Source: Neocallimastix lanati (nom. inval.)
Lineage: Eukaryota; Neocallimastigomycota; Neocallimastigomycetes; Neocallimastigales; Neocallimastigaceae
Direction of reading: 5' to 3'
DNA: 64,000 nucleotides
Assembly (NCBI GenBank): GCA_016946835.1
Contig: JACVTC010000023.1
Coordinates: 1,112,501-1,176,500, forward strand
Both the position numbers and the translations under genes were made by a program. Positions 55,101-64,000 of this stretch are shown here, in pieces. Below the pieces are notes generated by a model. The model was not told the DNA's origin and did not search any database. It was given only the letters and a program-made list of their open reading frames with translations. The number at the start of each line of letters is the position of its first letter. Position 1 is the first letter of the stretch.

Positions 55101-55879
55101 ACAGTTGTAATCAAGAAAACATTACGGGATTAATGAAAGCTGTTGAACACGGAAATCACTCTATAGTTAGATACTTAATTGAACATGAAGGAAAAAATAT
55201 CAATATCAATATAGTTAATTCAAAAGATGAATCTGCTATTAAATATGCTTATAATAAAAATTATGTGGGAATTATGCGATATTTAATAAATCATGGTGCT
55301 GATATGGAACATTTTAAAAATGAAATACAGTTAATCTCACCTTTCCTTGATACTCAGAATTATTATGAATTTTATCTATATTTAGTGAATCATGATGTAA
55401 ACGTTAATATTCAAAATCAATTAAATAAAAGTACTCCTTTAATTAATGCATGTGAAAAGGGACATTACCATAAAGTAAAATTATTGATAGAAAAGGGTGC
55501 CGACATCAATGCTGAAGATCAACTTTATAAAACGCCATTACTAAATGCATGTCAGCAAGGTAATTTAGATATTATAAAATATTTAGTAGAAAATGGAGCT
55601 TCAGTAAACGGTAATAGAATAAATAGTGATAATGAAGGAGAAATAGGTGTGCCATTAATTACGGCCTTTTCAAACAATCATTTTGCTGTCATGAAGTATT
55701 TAATTGAGCAAGGAGCCAATGTCAAAGTTGAAGATAAAGATCATATTTCACTATTTAAAAAAGTATATAAAAATCATGGAAATTATGAATTTTTAAAATT
55801 TTTATTAAGTCATGGAGCAAATTCTGATGATTGTGATTTAAATCACTATAATTTCATTACATCTGTATCTAACAATTAA
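49139..55879 (+). CDS. Giant ankyrin-repeat protein, 2246 residues, single exon
   Basis: One uninterrupted frame of 6.7 kb, in a window where most other genes have many introns. After a diverged N-terminal region of about 400 residues (starting MEIMEIQNLKENVNISEIKK), the protein is wall-to-wall 33-residue ankyrin repeats, several dozen in all. A typical unit reads GYTALMFACERGHFEIVQYL followed by VEHNANISIINN. Repeats are interrupted by a non-canonical stretch at about residues 1850-1960 (IFTLPLQPYNHNLCCDINKF). There is no signal peptide, membrane segment or catalytic domain, so a cytosolic or nuclear protein-binding scaffold is likely; the partner is unknown. Start choice: a second ATG three codons in could serve, but the first is kept. 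The upstream decayed copy shows that this is a locally duplicating family. Confidence 0.93.
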   Translation: MEIMEIQNLKENVNISEIKKILIQEEADVLNNLKTFLNNNKNSFEIDDLNSSNFDLLVYTIKNNCSLSVIEYLISNCKKYKTCLNYETKQNEVPLFIAFEKAIPKQKENFENEKESKTKKSFFLNSQSIKIFNLLEEYGADINFCNRKGENLLIYIYNKELLNVDIFKLLYNKNLDINYFLERLYIASTEDEFDEELLDNIQITNKSSTNNKENFNKYLKIAINEYHKRINKFVLILIHNSKNKTRISKKQFKKMYNEYVQDIIIKIPFNYLYDLVIEGQDSKIEYLLENNIKIYCNNFSKKVKVTNNIEIIEYLKNFNADGNIYNRYLNTEEILSSCFYDEDYEILDFLVKQGVDFDKYDKNDYYSKPLFANECENNNTESIRYLTEHGANINIKDNYEGKSGLMLLINNYDYYEIDCMDEIKYLLDHGVDFFNDKIVCSNEEEKEDFYKYLIEYGANIYSELKSNQIYYLKSKYLIDYSTYFNPKDLCAPFESYVRSGDIEIIKYLVKKYKTANLIDEGNKTLLQMAYNEGNNELVQYLIENGADFNIKSDVGEPILMTACRNKDMKMVKYLIENGADPNITAENSGTPLINAFPDIELVKYLVGNGADINQPDHYGSTPIMIACKEGYIEIVKYLLNNNVNISIYNKMDKSLIKVAQEYNRYEIISLFENHKSFINHYSGCKNDNELINRCLLEGPEVIQKLIGNDNNKINEVDDYGYTLLMKVCIKGNLNSVKYLVEHGADKDKFNNSSYTALMFAIDNNHPEIAKYLIETKASINNKSIFGITELMMACKSGNYELVKCLIENGADVNLISIYGYTALMFACERGHFEIVQYLVEHNANISIINNMGYTAFLYACQHDNLEMIQYLIKHGSDINITSKSNNSALMIACKNNNINVINYLIEQGADIKYIDKTTGYSPFIYACINKNLPIIKYFVEHDVQIDQKYNNGNSALLNACKENDLELVKYLIVHGADINQFNDSFLTALIIACDNNNFNMVKYLIDEGADIDYQYQDEYSALMKACENNNLELAQFLLNHGATINNKYNNNALIIACNNNNIELVKTLINYGADVNVFCDNNNETVLMKVCKNNQIELVKCIIYHGANVNKQSKIGNTALIYACENNNFDIVKILVENNANINKYNRYGITALLKACENNNYEILEYLIKAGGKIEVQHNEDKFKKTLLMMMCEQGNLNMVKCLVKHGAEINAKDDKERTPLMYACQMGHEAVAKYLVEECEADINIVSKYGLTALSCACESGNEQIVELLLNHISIINVKGKHGETELIKACKSNKFTIVKRLIDYKAEINMTDNAGNTGLMRACENGNEDIVQYLIKHGADVECLNDFGYQSLMFACKSNNVKILECLMNNGLNINAHAKDGVTALMIASEYNQLEVVKYLINKGANINDCDIKRRTALMKAFIKGNYEVSKYLIENEANLNTYDIYQTSAMTYAIKTNNPDLINYLKANNLIVKNNANYNVEGLIIACANNDFEMVQYLIEHGANVNTTDNTWKKKSALMYACEKANVPMVKYLIDNGASVNLFDVYNATALNNLIDAYDPRNNHYIKDDKCKDVFEIIKYLIENGADHSFSNNYGLTLLMFACKFNNLKLVKYLIDKEVDINAEDNMNNTALIIACANNNYEMAKYLLDHGAITDTMTAYRYTALKFACRNNNFNLVKLLVEGFNIGILNETESFIMAFENKNIEILKFLNEHGVEVSCLNETDYQPVFLADNEMNYAIANFLIEQGININKQDESGNTPLIYACIGNKIELIEKLICHQIDIDTQNQDGKTALMSACQNGNLEIVRMLVEHQATVNLRDNNGYSAIAFAYEESNYDIVHYLMDKMNDQDIEEGYHIFTLPLQPYNHNLCCDINKFADSIKISEKYGIMFSVNINKSTDSIIKEWIRNLKEKNITPITSERDKDLLIKISSKGNLNFIQYILKYDNKIDINHYDDEGNSAFSIACEKNLLNIVKYLIEQGIDVNSCNQENITGLMKAVEHGNHSIVRYLIEHEGKNININIVNSKDESAIKYAYNKNYVGIMRYLINHGADMEHFKNEIQLISPFLDTQNYYEFYLYLVNHDVNVNIQNQLNKSTPLINACEKGHYHKVKLLIEKGADINAEDQLYKTPLLNACQQGNLDIIKYLVENGASVNGNRINSDNEGEIGVPLITAFSNNHFAVMKYLIEQGANVKVEDKDHISLFKKVYKNHGNYEFLKFLLSHGANSDDCDLNHYNFITSVSNN

Positions 55880-55888
55880 AAATAATTA

Positions 55889-55928
<40 letters not shown>

Positions 55929-56068
55929 TAGCTTTTATTTTATGAATAATAAATTAATAAAAAGCAATTAAATATATTCATATATAAATAAAAGATACCA
56001 TTCTATAAATAATAAATAAGAAATAATATATAAATAATTAAATAACTAAATAATTAAATTAAAAATAA

Positions 56069-56112
<44 letters not shown>

Positions 56113-56975
56113 TTATTAATATTTTATATATATATATATTAATTTATTATTTTGTTTATAATGTTATTGTTATTTTTATTGTTATTGTTATTTTTCTACT
56201 ATTTTATATATATATATATATTTATTTATTTATTTATTTATTTATTTTTTTATTTATTTTTATTTATTTATTTTTATTTATTTATTTTTTTTATTTATTT
56301 TATATATATATATTATTTTATTTTAATTTTTAATTATTAATATTTATAATTTTTTTTTTTTTTTGTTATTTGCGTTTTAAAAACTACTATTTAGAATTGG
56401 TACATTTTTATTATATATATATATAATTATATTTATATTTTTCTTTATATAATTATATAATTTACATCTTTAATGATATAATTTTTATATTATTATATGA
56501 ATAAAATAAAGAAAAAAAATAGATATAATAAAAATATAAATTTATAATTATATATATATATATATATTAGTTTATTTTAAAGTAAAAATTTATATACTAA
56601 ACACTATAATTTTAAATGATATTGAAGATAATTGAAATAAAAACAGCTTTCTTTAATATATAATATATATTGGAAATCTTGTTATCATTAAAGTATTTTT
56701 ATAATAAAAAAAATAATAATAACAGCATATTTTATTTTCATCATATTATTTAATTCGTTTTATTTATATATCATTTATTTCTATTTTTTATGTTCATTTT
56801 TTTTCATTTTATTAATAAAATCAATTAATATAATACACTAAAAAAAAATAGAAAATAAGCTAATAAAATAGGCAATAATAGTATATTTATACTTATACAA
56901 TTCAATATATAAATCAATATATAAAAGAACTCATACAAAAAAGAAAATAATAATAGTAAAATATATTTGTATAAA
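55880..56975. other. AT-rich convergent intergenic region
   Basis: This is the shared 3' flank of the ankyrin gene (+) and the BAR-SH3 gene (-). It contains a poly-A run of about 40 nt (56070-56109), TTTA repeats at 56219-56300 and several (TA)n tracts. No gene is present. Confidence 0.55.

Positions 56976-64000
<7,025 letters not shown>

Overview
This is nuclear DNA from a very AT-rich, intron-bearing eukaryote. Intergenic DNA is almost entirely A/T with long homopolymers and short-unit arrays. Introns are AT-rich with GT...AG ends, and several proteins carry long asparagine runs. The mix of a huge single-exon ankyrin protein, a membrane-anchored expansin-like protein, an EBS1/SMG7 homologue and a short-tailed class I myosin fits best with an anaerobic gut fungus (Neocallimastigomycota). 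An amoebozoan such as a dictyostelid is the main alternative; I cannot run a search to settle it.

Layout. 1-5.1 kb: arrays of a TAAAA-type minisatellite and an AATAAAT heptamer, plus one tRNA-derived SINE-like element (minus strand). 5.1-6.7 kb: an expansin-like secreted, membrane-anchored protein (+). 7.5-10.05 kb: a decayed LINE with recognisable reverse transcriptase motifs (+). 10.1-12.2 kb: shuffled AT repeat blocks. 12.7-17.8 kb: a 15-exon class I myosin (-). 17.8-22.4 kb: intergenic, containing a large palindromic element built of 15-bp units. 22.4-28.3 kb: an 11-exon EBS1/SMG7-like protein (-). It is divergent from a 7-exon tRNA m7G46 methyltransferase (+, 29.9-31.7 kb) that contains a 9-nt micro-exon. 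31.7-38.0 kb: intergenic, with one GC-richer island. 38.0-41.7 kb: a MICAL-type flavin monooxygenase (+) whose catalytic domain is interrupted by a roughly 370-residue charged helix. 42.9-47.6 kb: retroelement scrap and a decayed ankyrin gene. 48.15-48.6 kb: second SINE-like copy (+). 49.1-55.9 kb: intact 2246-residue ankyrin protein (+). 57.0-64.0 kb: BAR-SH3-SH3 protein with an Asn-rich tail (-), running off the right edge.

Exon joins were worked out by hand from GT/AG sites, reading frame and family similarity. For every multi-exon gene the summed exon lengths are an exact multiple of three (983 codons for the myosin, 1342 for the SMG7-like gene, 254 for the methyltransferase, 968 for the MICAL-like gene, 412 for the expansin-like gene, all counts including stop), which supports the models.

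Three genes share a membrane/actin theme (class I myosin, MICAL-like actin oxidase candidate, BAR-SH3 protein), but they are not arranged as a unit. The observations I rate highest are the split MICAL domain, the myosin that lacks its converter and TEDS residue, the two-copy SINE family, and the 15-bp-unit palindrome.
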